64,000 nt of DNA from Agriotes lineatus (GCA_940337035.1 CALNHX010000273.1:186001-250000); one strand, 5' to 3'; shown: positions 34,118 to 45,089, counted from the first letter of the stretch. Notes: generated by a model not told the origin, from the letters alone. Made by a program: numbers and translations.

Positions 34118-34555
34118 GTAAATTATTTTTATTTACACCGTATTAATGTTTTATGTAGGTATGTGTATGAATACGTTTTCAAGCCCATTATGTATATTTA
34201 TTATATATATCAATTCGTTGTGAAGCCCAACAGCGTTGTGATATGTCGGGCTTAATAACGAGCGTTTACATATTTTTATATACTGTATATAAAACATTCC
34301 AAACGCGCCCCCTACACTCGATATTGCAGAACTACTCCATGTATATCAACCATACTACCGGTCATTACTGAGCCCACCGCGAAAATTTGTGTACTGCATC
34401 TTTGAAGCATTTCTAACCAATTGGTGATGATATACACTGGGGTACGTTGTTGAGCCAAACGCGGGCTCATCAGCGTTGAAAATGGCTTAACAAGGTACTA
34501 TACATATATTCAGCGGGCCTAACTATGACCGTTTATAAGTCTATATATATATATA
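34118..34555. other. no gene; AGCCC-type repeat debris and TA run
   Basis: Contains GCCCAACAGCGTTGTG, GAGCCAAACGCGGGCTCATC and a TATATA run (34543-34555) at the LINE 3' end. It shows distant likeness to 27205-27480 in inverted orientation. Confidence 0.4.
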
Positions 34556-36655
34556 GATCCTTTAACTCCTTTTTAGGAGCATAGGGCTTCCACAGTGTTT
34601 TTCCATCGGGTCCTATTTCTGGCTACCAGTTTGAGTTCCCGCCATTCTTTTCCCGTTTCTTTTGCTTCGCTTCGTATGGATCTGCGCCATGTTGTCTTCG
34701 GACGTCCTACTTTGCGAGATCCTTGCGGATTCCATTCCAGGGCCGCTTTGGCTATATTGTCGTCTTCTCTGCGTAATGTATGGCCGATCCAATTCCATTT
34801 TCTTCTTTTTATTTGTTTTTCTATCGGTTTTTCTTTTGCAAGTTCCCATAGTTCTATATTTGATATGATTTCAGGCCACCTAACTCTGAGAATGCGTCTT
34901 AGACAACGGTTGACAAAAACTTGTATTTTGTTGGTAAGGGTTTTAGTGACGAGCCATGACTCACATCCGTACAAGAGTACTGACTTTACGTTTGTGTTAA
35001 AAATGCGTAACTTGGTTTTCCTCGAGTACTGCGTAGAATTCCATACAGCTGACAGTGTTTGGAAAGCACCTTTGGCTTTATTTAACCTTGTTTTCACGTC
35101 AAGTTTGCATCCGCCATTTGTTGTTAACATGGACCCTAAATAACAAAAACTTTCTTCTTGTTTTATTTGTGTGTTTTCGATGTTTAGTCTTTGGTTTGAT
35201 GTCCTCCCGATTCTCATTTCTACTGTTTTTAACTTATTTATTTTTAGCCCTGCTTTTTCTGCTTTAGTTTGGAGTTTTTCAAGAGTTCTAGATGTATCGT
35301 TTAAGGTATGATTTATCAATACAATGTCATCTGCATAATCTAGGTGACTTAATTTTCTGTTTAATCCCCATTGTATACCCGATTGATTTCTGTTTGTGAC
35401 CTTTTTCATGATGTCGTCTAGGGTCAGTATAAAAAGTAACGGTGATAGTAAGCACCCCTGTTTTACGCCACATTTTACATCTATTGGATCTGTTAGTTGC
35501 CCATCATGTTTAATTCTGCACTTGTAGTTTTCGTACAGTAATTTTATTAGGCGAATTATTTTTTCTGGGACTCCTCTTTCTCTTAGTGTTTTCCAAATGG
35601 TTCTTCTTTCTAGTCGGTCGAAGGCCTTTTCAAAATCTATAAATACTAAGTAGGCACTTGTTCTCCATTCTAGGCTTTGTTCAGTTATGGTTCTTATTGT
35701 GTTAATGTGATCTATGCATGCCCTATTTGGTCTGAACCCCGCTTGTTCGCTCATTATGGTGCGTTCTAGGCATTCTTGAAAACGGTTGAGAAGTATTCTC
35801 GTAAAAATTTTTGAGGCAACGTTTAGTAGAGTTATTCCACGCCAGTTACTACATTCAGTAAGGTTTCCCGTTTTTGATATTTTTATTAGAACTCCCTGGT
35901 TCCATTCATCTGGTATAGTTTTGCTTTCCCATATTTTTGTTAGTAAGGGGTGGAGAATGTTTACTGATGTTTGGATGTCTACTTTAAGGATTTCTGAGGG
36001 TATACTATCAATTCCTGCCGCTTTTCCATTTTTCATAGCTTTTATAGCATTTTTTATTTCTATTTGTGTAGGAGCGTTTACATCGATTCTCATTTCAGCT
36101 TCTTCTTGTATGTGTTCTTCTTCATTGTTCTCGTTATTTATCATACCTTCTTGATTATTTCCGTCATTGGGGTTTAGTACTTGTTGGAAATTCTCTTTCC
36201 ATCTACTTAGTTGGTCTTCTGTGGTTGTCAATAGCTTCCCCTCTCTGTTTTTAATAAGTTGTGTTTTTCGTATGTTTCGGTTTGCGAGCTGTCTGGTAGT
36301 GTTGTATAGCTCTCTCATATTGTTTGTTCGGGCAGCTCTTTCTGCTTGTTCTGCTAGTTTGTTTGCCCACCTTCTCTTGTCTCTTCGTACGCTTCGCTTT
36401 ATTTCTAGTCTTTTTCTGCGTAGTTTTGCCTAAACTCCCTTAGTTTAGTTGCATTAGTTTCTGAGTTTAGCTTTTGTTGAAGGTCTTTCCGCTCTTGTAT
36501 CTTTTGCCAGCTATCATCAGATATCCATGGTTTCTTTCCCTGTTGTTTGTGCCCTATGGTTTCCTCGCATGTTTTATTAAATATTTCCTTTATTTCAGTC
36601 CATCTCTCGTTTATATCTTCGATCGTATTGTTTAGGGCATTGTGTTTGTCTCATT
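34556..36655 (-). mobile_element. 5'-truncated LINE (non-LTR retrotransposon)
   Basis: Minus-strand element with the 3' end at the TA-rich run near 34556 and the 5' break near 36655. The coding part upstream of the intact ORF continues in frame back to about 36420 (RRDKRRWANKLAEQAER), then shifts frame once to a segment reading PWISDDSWQKIQERK, where it is cut off. The endonuclease domain is missing. The LINE lies between repeat debris on the left and an IS630-like transposase start on the right. Confidence 0.85.
34573..36318 (-). CDS. LINE reverse transcriptase, 581 codons uninterrupted
   Basis: RT domain motifs are in order: KAAGIDSIPSEILK (about 99-112), SNWRGITLLNVASKIF (157-172), EQAGFRPNRACIDH (191-204), the first catalytic aspartate in VFIDFEKAFDR (D228), GVKQGCLLSPLLF (284-296) and the YADD box (328-331). 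The C-terminus has the KWNWIGHTLRR...GRPKTTW block common in insect LINEs. The ATG at 36318 is only the first in the open stretch; the real ORF2 began well upstream. The product would make cDNA at a nicked target, but this copy lacks the endonuclease. The clade (RTE-like or a relative) cannot be fixed by eye. Confidence 0.85.
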   Translation of the reverse strand: MRELYNTTRQLANRNIRKTQLIKNREGKLLTTTEDQLSRWKENFQQVLNPNDGNNQEGMINNENNEEEHIQEEAEMRIDVNAPTQIEIKNAIKAMKNGKAAGIDSIPSEILKVDIQTSVNILHPLLTKIWESKTIPDEWNQGVLIKISKTGNLTECSNWRGITLLNVASKIFTRILLNRFQECLERTIMSEQAGFRPNRACIDHINTIRTITEQSLEWRTSAYLVFIDFEKAFDRLERRTIWKTLRERGVPEKIIRLIKLLYENYKCRIKHDGQLTDPIDVKCGVKQGCLLSPLLFILTLDDIMKKVTNRNQSGIQWGLNRKLSHLDYADDIVLINHTLNDTSRTLEKLQTKAEKAGLKINKLKTVEMRIGRTSNQRLNIENTQIKQEESFCYLGSMLTTNGGCKLDVKTRLNKAKGAFQTLSAVWNSTQYSRKTKLRIFNTNVKSVLLYGCESWLVTKTLTNKIQVFVNRCLRRILRVRWPEIISNIELWELAKEKPIEKQIKRRKWNWIGHTLRREDDNIAKAALEWNPQGSRKVGRPKTTWRRSIRSEAKETGKEWRELKLVARNRTRWKNTVEALCS

Positions 36656-36908
36656 AATGTCACATAATATTACCTGTGAAGATTATGGAATTGCAGGAAC
36701 GAATTGTTGTAGTAAAGTGGTTCTACCTATACAAAATTAACCAAACAGATAATATGGCTACAATACTTGTACAACGAAAGTGGTTGCAAGTATGTATATG
36801 GAAGACAAGCACCAAGTAAGAATTTGATTTTGAAATTAATCAATTTGAAAGAACTGGGTAAAAATTCGGTCCGGTCTAGTGCGCATGTGCAAAAATGTAA
36901 CAGTGAAC

Positions 36909-38085
36909 GCAAAAATGGGCTAAAATACAGAATCCCCGGCACATTCCCCTCCTTTTATTAGCTTCCCATGTAAATTTAGTTATGGTTAATAGAGAAACAT
37001 GGTTAATAATAATTAACATTAACAGGGCTCGAAGTCAGTACATATTTTATGTAAAAGTACATATTTTTGAGCTTGATACATAAAACTACATAAATTAAAA
37101 AAACTACATAAAGTTCATATTTCCCATGTTTCGACCATTTTGGATATTTTACGGAGCAGATAAAACTAGAACATGACACAATTTATATAATGCGGCAAAA
37201 AGATCTTATGCTTTTGTTGGCCAGGTTATAAAAGTATACATTGTTAATGATATGTCCACCTTCTTAAAATAGTGATACATACTCTGGTTATAACGGTTGT
37301 ATTACATTTGGTTCGTTATTATTGGCAATCCTGTGGTACAAACAAGCGCTGAATAGCTAAAATGGTTTTAACCTAAAAACTTCGTATCGGCAGCGCAAAA
37401 ATTATCAATGAATCGGCAAATGTTGTAGGGAGTTATTTTTACTGCGTTCAGAAAGGTACCTCTGACAGCTCTGTTTTCTCGAGATCGTTCATTCATCTCA
37501 CTTCTATCCGCGCCGATGGCTATTAAACAGAGCTGTCAAGAGGTATCTTTCCGAATGCAGCTTTTTTTAAGTGTTGTATATTTCATTCAAACGATGGGAA
37601 AGTGTCATTTTAATAGCAGATGGCTAACGGAGAAGGACGCTTCAGGTGGCATTATATCAGTATGGCTGCAAAATTAGACGAAGAAAATATTTTATGCAAA
37701 GCGTGTGACAAAAAGATATCGGTACACCGAGGATTTCAATCAATTCTCCAACATTCACGGGGTGAAAAGCATAAACAATTGTTTCATACACAACCAACTA
37801 CATTTAGAGATTAGATCTAGCCAAAATATAATTAAGAATAAAAATGACATTGTGACTGAATTTGGAAATGAAAAAACTCCAGTATCAATTCAATTATATT
37901 CTCCCCTACAAGGTGCAATAAGGGCTGAACTGATTTGGACTATGAGAGCAGTAATTTACAACTATTCGTTTAATTCATGTGATGGAATTAGTGAAACATT
38001 TAGAGCAATGTTTCCTACAGGATCTGCTTCGAGCCTTGTATTAATAATAGGAGGGGAATTGGCCCCGGATTCTGCATTTTTCCTC
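36909..38085. mobile_element. insertion with inverted ends and an 18-bp direct repeat
   Basis: AAAAATGTAACAGTGAAC lies directly outside both ends (36891-36908 and 38086-38103). Inside, the first and last 50 bp are imperfect inverted copies containing ACAGAATCCCCGG...TTCCCCTCC. It interrupts the IS630-like transposase. It holds a zinc-finger/hAT-like coding remnant at 37620-38060. An 18-bp duplication is longer than the 8 bp of hAT elements, so part of the identity may come from pre-existing repetition at the target. Confidence 0.6.
37620..38060 (+). pseudogene. hAT-like N-terminal fragment with zinc finger
   Basis: An ATG at 37620 opens a frame with the finger CKACDKK...ILQHSRGEKHK (C-x2-C...H-x4-6-H, BED-like), ended by TAG near 37814. 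In a second frame comes GAIRAELIWTMRAVIYNYSF and SCDGISETFRAMFPTGSASS, which I recall from insect hAT transposases upstream of the DDE core. The core itself is absent, so the element inside 36909-38085 is a deletion derivative. Confidence 0.5.
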
Positions 38086-39833
38086 AAAAATGTAACAGTG
38101 AACATAAAAATGTAACGTTGAACAAACTCTCTCGTATTTTTTCTCTAAAAAAAATTATCAAGACCTAACAACTAACATAAACCATTAACCTGGACCACCG
38201 CCGAGAGCGCAACAACATTGCTTTAAACATTACGAGACGATAGCGGCAAGCAGCACCCACAACATTTTGACGTACACGCTGATCGAACTATAAACTTACT
38301 TCGCTTGCAGCGGATGCGCAATAGACCGGAGAAGATCAGTGTGAATGTTTAAAAAGGTGGTAGAGATCCACCAGCATCTGCTAGATGAATCCACAACGTC
38401 TCAACTGCGATTAGTTGGCAAGCTCTAAATTTCTAAAGGTTTGGTATTTTGGCTGATTAAAGACATTGGTTCAAAATGTTATAGATGTCGGCTAATTTAT
38501 GCCTTAAATGAAGATGATCCCGACCGAAGGCTCTTGGACATGGTAGCAGACCATACAAACATGGTCAGTTGTTGAATTACATTTTATGGACAGATGAAGC
38601 AAGGTTCCACCTTAAAGGGATGGTAAATAGGCACAATTGCGTTTATTACTCAGACGATAATGAACACCCTACCATTGAGAGAAACTTTCGCTCACCTGGT
38701 ATTTTCAGAGGAGGGACATTATATATTCTGGCGTTGAGAACAAAAGTTTGGGTCATATTTGAACTATTCTCGTACAATTACATTGTTTTAACCGATATAA
38801 TTAACATTGATAACAAATTAAGCAAATTTTACAAGTAACTAGTATCTTAAAATCAGTTTTAAAATTCTTTAGTGATTTGTACGTTAACTACTTAAGTATT
38901 AGCCTTGGTGATATGATTAACCCCCAATCTTGTAATCTTAAGAGGCGAATGGTAATCAGTAATAACAAACTTTAATGAAACATCAATTAGTCATAGGTAA
39001 AGTCTGTTCATGAAACTCATGGGCTGTCAAATTGTAATAATTATATTTAAGTTGGCAGCGAATTTAAAATTTTGTTGGTAACTTTCTACTTTCACATTTG
39101 GAAACACTGCAAAATTTTGAAACTTCCAAATGTCAAAATTTGATTTATTTGTCAAAGTGACATTTCAATTCGTAATTGTCCCTATCAACAAAGAATCTTT
39201 TTTCAAGTGCACCAAACACCAACTTTGAGAAATTATAAGGCCACTGATTAACACCACCAACAAAAAATATGTTGTTGAGTTTCTATTCCAACATGGGCAT
39301 GCCGTTCTTAGACTGCCTCCTTACCAGTGCCAGTATAATCCCATAGAGTTAGCATGGGCATTTGCAAAAAACTATTACAAGCATATACAATCCCAACCTT
39401 CATCCAAAGATATTGTTGACAGTAATTTTACAGAGCAAATGTGGAAGAACAGTATTGCACATTGTGAAACACTTATTATTAAAAATGACTGGATAAAATA
39501 CATTGGGCACTTGCAGTGTGGCGGATATTCCTCCAGTCATAATATCGTTAACTGAATCTGATACTGATGAGTCCGACATGGAATTCTCTTCAGATTCTGA
39601 AACAACAGACTGATTGTGGAAATATAAAAGTATCCACTAATAATTTCTTATTCTCTCTCTTTTTCTGTAGCACTACAGCCCTAGGTTGGCTTAAAATTCA
39701 ATACTTACATTTCCAATTTGTAACTTTGTTTAATAATATTTTTCTACTTTTGACATAAAACCATTGAACATAACCTATTTTTATTTATCACTAGTTTAGT
39801 CACTAGATTTGAAGTACATTCCATAAAAAAGTT

Positions 39834-39902
39834 TTACAATTACACTCTTCTTCTTCTTTGTCTTTCCCTTATGCCCTTAGGCGTCGGGTTACAATTACAC
39901 TC
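39834..39902 (-). mobile_element. 41-bp retroposon stub with 14-bp target duplication
   Basis: TTACAATTACACTC occurs at 39834-39847 and again at 39889-39902, enclosing 41 bp that on minus read CCCGACGCCTAAGGGCATAA and end in a GAA/AAG-rich tail. That is what an extremely 5'-truncated SINE or LINE insertion looks like. Confidence 0.75.
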
Positions 39903-40089
39903 AAGAAATTTTAAAACAATTATTTTTGACAGCCCAGGAGTTTCGTGAACAGAGTTTATATACTACTACATCTGCTTTTTTTTGCAGCTCTTGGCAGTAT
40001 TTCGGGTGTCCTGCTGTGGTGGGAAGCATTATCAATAGGATAAGTTCAGCAAAGTTCTTTTGCAATGGACCGTGAAAGGGAATTATGCA

Positions 40090-40275
40090 GTGGAGGTCGT
40101 GAGTCAACAAGAAATTACAAGATCCGATCACCAATGCGATGGATTGATAACATTCAGTGTTTTGTGCTGGTCAAGACTGTATAAGAACTGCACATCAGAG
40201 AAGTAAATGGAAATACTTGGGCAAGGCCAACTTCTTGCAGAGGACAGACACCTGCTGATATGACGATGATAATTG
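40090..40275 (+). pseudogene. C-terminal LINE ORF2 fragment
   Basis: One frame gives RSPMRWIDNIQ and, after a shift, DCIRTAHQRSKWKYLGKA and FLQRTDTC, followed by a TGATATGACGATGATAA tail. PMRW.DDI, W..L..A and a TGATGA-type tail are the usual end of one class of insect LINEs. Only the last 60 codons are recognisable. Confidence 0.55.
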
Positions 40276-42246
40276 ACATGTTCAATCACACCTGAATTAT
40301 TGGCTTGCTTGCAGTGATCCAGCTCTTGTCCAGGTAGTGCATTTTTATTTCCTTTTAACTTTTCCCTTTAATATAATTAATCAAAAATGGTTTTCTTTTA
40401 ACAATTTATACACCATCGTTGCCTTGAAATTCATAAAAAGTTTTGTAATTGTTAGGAAAACCACAATTCCATAGAAAAATTTGATATATTGATCCAGGGG
40501 CGTAAGAATTAACTTTAGTTAACTTAGTAACTACTGGTAATTCTTTTACATTTCTGTATACTGTATCGTTTAAAATTTTAAAAAGGTATCATAACGTACA
40601 TTAACATCTGTTTTACTAAAAACAATTGTTCCAGTCAAAAGTTTGTGATGTTTCGATTGATTGAGTTGAAGTTATAGCAAAGTTTGGATTTTATATTTAC
40701 ATAACTCGAATCAATTAACGTTAACCCTCATAGGCAATGATCGGCAATACATATTTAAATCAAAAACAGCACTGTTTCAAAATTTAATAAAAATATGGTC
40801 TACACAAGTAGAGGCTGTTTCGGTTATAGAGCAGTCAAATTAGATATTTATTTGACAAAAATACTGCCAGAAAAGTGAAAATACATTTTTATAGAATAAA
40901 ATCCCGTAGAATTCAATAAACTACAATGCAACAGCTGAATCAGTGGAGAAGTGATTCAAAATGGCTGTCAAATTAATGAAAAAGCAGTTTTTTGCATATA
41001 AAAAAAGCAAGAAATCAATGAAAAAATAAAAAAAATTGGGCTTGTGTAGCTTAAAAAACAAATAAAACAAGCTTTCAATGGTCAAAATTGATTAATTAGA
41101 AAAAAGTTATTGCCAAAAAACCTCTAAAAATGGCCAATTCTTCAATTGTTTTTAACATTGAAATTTTTTGAAAACATAGTACTCGGTGAGCAGAAAACTT
41201 CCTTTTTTGAAATTTGCAACAATGTTGATTATTTTTTGCATAAATAATTTTTTTCGAAAAAACTACGTTTTCGCAGAAATTGATTTGATCAGGTTGCAGC
41301 AATCAGCGTGGGCTTATTTTTTTCCTTATTAGCTGTAAAGTACGTTTTTTTTCTATAATAACTGTCAGTGTTACAATGTTGGTAGATGTGTGAGTAAAAC
41401 GCTAGGAACTTTATACCTTGTGTTGGTAGAACTTTTTCAAAATTATGGTTATGTGTCAATTTTGAATGTCAAAGTTACTTAATTCGAACTCTTGACAAAT
41501 TTCATTTTTTTACATAGAATCAAAGGTTCATTATTTTTAAATATTGTAAGTTTAATAATTAATAAATTTGCAATATTTTACTATGCTGTTTGTTTTACCC
41601 ACTATTATGATATATCTGTCAAAATGACAAATCATTTTTTAGTGAAAAAAAGCACTAAAAATCTATGTATCAACATTATTAAAACTAGGAACCCTGCAGG
41701 AATGCAACTTATCCCTAGAAAGTTGACCTTGAAAATTATTATAGAAAAAAAATGTACTTTACTACCACACACAATATGAGCACGATTTTTTTCACTTCCA
41801 AATATGTGCAAATTCAATTTGAAAAGTGATCTTTTTTATGTGCATAAAATTGTTGAATATTCTTGTCAATTTTAGTTGTGCTGAAATTACATCAGCACCA
41901 TTCGATAGCTGCTAATTTTCTGCGAATTTAAAATGCGCTTTTGTTTATTTTAACACAGAATTACAATCTCAGATTAGTGGTTTTAATAAAACTGGCTGTT
42001 AGTGTAATTATATATCACAGAAAGGCAGGTGTTTTTCATTAATGCAAATATCCTTTATAATTTAAAATTTAATATACAGAGAGATTTTCTTTACTACGAA
42101 CACGACAGACGTTATGACGAATTTAGAAATGCCGAAAATTTGACGTTGACAGTTTGCCAATTTTTGACAATAGATAATATCTGCCATCGTTTTTTTTCTT
42201 AAAATGGAGAACTACAAAGTAACAAAATTGCAAGTTGTAATATCAC
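40276..42246. other. no gene; AT-rich with pieces of older repeats
   Basis: 40845-40975 matches 57385-57525 in reverse orientation (shared AAAATCCCGTAGAATTCAAT-like and CAGCTGAATCAGTG words). 41150-41210 and 41800-41960 match 45920-46190 loosely in reverse orientation (shared GTACTCGGTGAGCAGAAAAC). No gene. Confidence 0.55.
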
Positions 42247-42250
42247 AGAT

Positions 42251-42672
42251 TAAACACCTAATGGACTCAGAAGCGACACTCAGGGCGGTGCCGAGTAGCC
42301 AATTTCATCTATGGCGGCCATATTGAAAGAGAGTAGACCAAAAATAATATGTTGGTGGCACTGTAAGTCTATGTCAAATTCGAGGTTATCAGGTTAGGTT
42401 TTGTGTCAGTTTTGACATAGATTGACGCAAAACGTAACCTCCAATTTGTCATAGAACAGAATACAGAATAAAAACACTTAACGGACTTAGAAGCGACACT
42501 CGCGGCGGCGCCTTTGATGTTCGAGTAGCCGATTTCATCTATGACGGCCATATTGAAAGAGAGTAGATCAAGAATAATATGTTGGTGGCACTGTAAGTCT
42601 ATGTCAAATTCGAGGTTATCAGGTTAGGTTTTGTGTCAGTTTTGACATAGACTGACGCAAAACCTAATCTAC
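42251..42672. repeat. 220-bp tandem duplication carrying foldback repeats
   Basis: Unit 1 (42251-42470) and unit 2 (42471-42672) share AGAAGCGACACTC, TATTGAAAGAGAGTAGA and TATGTTGGTGGCACTGTAAG. Each unit ends in one copy of the TCTATGTCAAATTCGAGGTT foldback (42366-42455 and 42596-42672). Confidence 0.85.
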
Positions 42673-42689
42673 TAGCGACCATTTCAGAC

Positions 42690-42836
42690 GCATGGAATTT
42701 TGTGAAACTGTAGTAGAAATAGTGAATAATACCAAAAACTTTCTCTGGAAAGTCGTTTTCACTGATGAATCGACATTTACAGTGCATGGTCACTATTACT
42801 CACAAAATGTGCAATGTAATTTTATTTGTTCAGAAT
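42690..42836 (+). pseudogene. IS630-like transposase fragment
   Basis: The frame reads MEFCETVVEIVNNTKNFLWK, then VVFTDESTFTVHGHYYSQNV, with the DDE-type TDES aspartate, as in the IS630-like relic at 38570. Only about 45 codons survive, up to a stop after a short divergent tail. Confidence 0.55.
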
Positions 42837-43139
42837 GAATTATTTATTTCTTCAGAATGTGTTCTAAATTTCTTTTACTTTACTGTTAATCTCTAAGTTC
42901 TCTCCTGTTCTTCAACTCTGAATTTATCATCTGAATTTCATCACAGAATAACACAGTATCCCATGCAACTTATCTGTGATATAATAATTCATTTATAGAA
43001 ATTACATAATGTGTGGATGTCGTCTGCGTCGAACAGTTACTTAAATAATTTAGGCAATCGTAAGTTTCCGTTGATTTGTTCATGTTCACGGTTGATGAAT
43101 TTTCTCGGTATGACATTTTCTTGTAAATAATTTTTTGTA
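42837..43139. other. no gene recognised
   Basis: AT-rich spacer between the IS630-like fragment and the palindrome. Confidence 0.4.
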
Positions 43140-43400
43140 AATACCATGAGATAAAAAAAAATGATTCTGAGCAGGCGTTGATATGTATTCTACGTTTGAC
43201 AGTACTGAAGTGTATTGTCAGTCTATGTCAAATTCGAGATTTGCAGATTAAGTTTTGTTTGTTATTTGACACAGACTGACGTAAAACTTAACCTGCAAAT
43301 CTCGAATTTGACATAGACTGACAATACACTTCAGTACTGCCAAACGTAGAACACATATCAAGGCCTGCTCAGAATCAATTTTTTTTATCTCATGGTATTT
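43140..43400. repeat. 261-bp near-perfect palindrome
   Basis: Arms of about 125 bp run from AATACCATGAGATAAAAAAA on the left to its complement ending CTCATGGTATT on the right, meeting near 43265. The inner part of each arm is the TCTATGTCAAATTCGAG foldback family; the outer part is specific to this locus (GATTCTGAGCAGG...). Confidence 0.9.
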
Positions 43401-43426
43401 TTTATAATCCTATTTTTAATAAATAG

Positions 43427-44311
43427 CTATTTATGCAACAAGTGCTAAAAGTCCACGTTTATGCGCGAGACATGAATTACATTATAGCTAGACAATGGCC
43501 CCCTGTGTAAACTGCAAGCTTGCGACCTTGAACGATAATAGCTTCTTTGTGTGAACTGCAAGTCTGCAAACCTTGAACCCACGTGGCTTCCTGTCTCACG
43601 CTCCCTTTTAGAGATAACACTTATCTTAGCTGATTAGACATAGTATATATACAAGTAGCCTGCACCTTTAAGATAAGTTCCAGTTAGTTCGTAGCTAGAT
43701 GTAAGAAATTGTGTAGCAGCTAAGCTGTGTGCTTCCAATGTTATATTTCATTGTAAAATAAAAATAAACGTTTTTTAAAAAGTCGTTTCGGCGGCCTTTT
43801 AATAAAACTCATGAAAATTATGAAACGAAGCCGAAGGCTGAGTTTCATAACATGTCTCGCGCATAAACGACTTAGCATGCGTTGCATACAATATTTTATC
43901 TACGACCTTAATTTTACCGTTATTAATCCATAAATATCGATTTAAGAAAGGTTCACATCTGCGACACTTTTAATTTATGTCATAATGAACAGTAGGCTAC
44001 GCCGCGCGGGCGATTGTTTGGCCACGCCCGTGCTGTCAAGGTGAGTTACGAAATGTAATTATTGATACTCCACATCTAACGCTTTAATTATTTCAAAAAC
44101 GTTTAACCTGTAACGCAAGAAGCAACTGGAATAGCTTTACAACTTCACTTGCAGCTCGAAATTGTAGTTTTATAACCTCACTTCACTTTATACCACACAT
44201 GATCTAAAAGTAAACAGCTGATTTCTTTAACCACGGTAAATTATAAAACGTCACTTTTAGTGAAACAAGCTAGCGCTAAAAGGTCTACTTTTAGTAGTGG
44301 TCGTAGATAAA
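43427..44311 (+). repeat. interspersed repeat S, copy 2 (interrupted)
   Basis: Collinear with 33560-34117 except for a 333-bp insertion at 43477-43809 and small differences such as GCGCGAGACATG for GCACGAGACATG. Confidence 0.85.
43477..43809 (+). mobile_element. 333-bp solo-LTR-like insertion with 6-bp target duplication
   Basis: Comparison with the empty site at 33560-34117 gives exact borders: CATGAA is present once there and twice here (43471-43476 and 43810-43815). The insert holds a TATA-like TATATATACAAG near 43644, followed by a GC-richer transcribed-looking part and two AATAAA signals near its right end (43759, 43800), in LTR order promoter then poly(A) signal. The end bases (TTACATT...AAAACT) are not the usual TG...CA, so the class is uncertain. 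Confidence 0.6.
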
Positions 44312-44319
44312 ATTGTTTT

Positions 44320-44602
44320 TTATGTTTAATGATAGTTTAGAAATGAAATAATTAGTTGGTATAATTATTCTTTCAATTAATATTATGATTCTTCTAATTA
44401 TTGAATGAAAAAATACGCAAATATGCACTTTCATGCTTTTACCACGTCATATATGCGCTAATAACCGAAAACGCCTTATATATGCAAAACAAAATTTTTT
44501 TTTTTGGGATGTAGACGTTGAGAAACGTACATATTCTTAAGAAAAAGCTTCTTATGCCCAATAGCAAAAAATATGCAAATATGCATTTGCCCATCTCTAG
44601 TT
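44320..44602. repeat. right end of a hAT-like element
   Basis: Ends ATTTGCCCATCTCTAG, the reverse complement of a CTAGAGATGGGCAAAT-type hAT terminus, and holds repeated ATGCAAATATGCA words inside. The left end is not present nearby. It abuts the cut 3' part of the LINE ORF1 fragment on its right. Confidence 0.5.
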
Positions 44603-45089
44603 ATAAGCTTCGGTAACATTTACTATTACTCCTATTTCATTTGTTAGAAACTCTTCGACTTTTGCTTTCATATTTTCTTCATTAATATTTGCACCTTTTA
44701 TTATAATGCTATTTCTTTTATTTTTACGCTCCTGGTTTTCTATTATTTCTTCTAGGTTGATAATCCTGTTCTTGAGTTCTTGCTTTTCTGACTTCCACTC
44801 CTCTTCGTTCATTTTCATCTCTAGTCTTAACTTCTCAATTCCACTATCTGTTTTTAAAGCCATCTTTCATCTCCTTTTTCATTTCTTGGATTTCTTTCAA
44901 TATTTGTTCCATATCTTCTTTTGGATCCGCACTCTTATTGCTTTTCTTTTGTGTTGGCGACCATAGCGTTTTCTTACTTTGCCGGAAACCTGTATTAATT
45001 TCGTCTACCGTATTTATTTGTTCAGGGCTATTTGTTTGCCTTTTACGCTTACTATTGTCGCTTATCTGGTTCGCTTTATCTGTATTCAT
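44597..45089 (-). pseudogene. LINE ORF1 fragment, frameshifted
   Basis: From 45089 leftwards: MNTDKANQISDNSKRKRQTN, then a lysine- and glutamate-rich coiled coil (EDMEQILKEIQEMKKEMKDG). After a shift near 44850 it continues with ELKNRIINLEEIIENQERK and RNSIIIKGANINEENMK, the start of the RRM-like part. It is organised like the ORF1 at 47844 and is probably a related LINE on the opposite strand. It is cut at 44603 by the hAT end. Confidence 0.65.

Larger units (their letters stand above)
36668..39545 (+). pseudogene. IS630-like transposase (DUF4817 HTH plus DDE), broken and interrupted
   Basis: The N-terminal part (36671-36890) reads MELQERIVVVKW then, after shifts, RQAPSKNLILKLIN, as in the DUF4817 helix-turn-helix. 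After a 1.2-kb insertion (36909-38085) the gene resumes. At 38490-38720 it reads YALNEDDPDRRL, then LNYILWTDEARFHLKGMVNR (with the first catalytic aspartate in TDEA) and NHRNFRSPGIF-like sequence. At 39290-39500 it reads LRLPPYQCQYNPIELAWAF with the C-terminal catalytic part, then HCETLIIKNDW. About 500 bp between these blocks is not recognisable, and there are many stops. Family members are common in insects and often annotated as Tc3-like. Confidence 0.7.

Noticed and set aside
37025..37060. CAGGGCTCGAAG as a hAT terminus at 37027
   Set aside because: It lies inside the better defined insertion 36909-38085 and no partner end or octamer was found.
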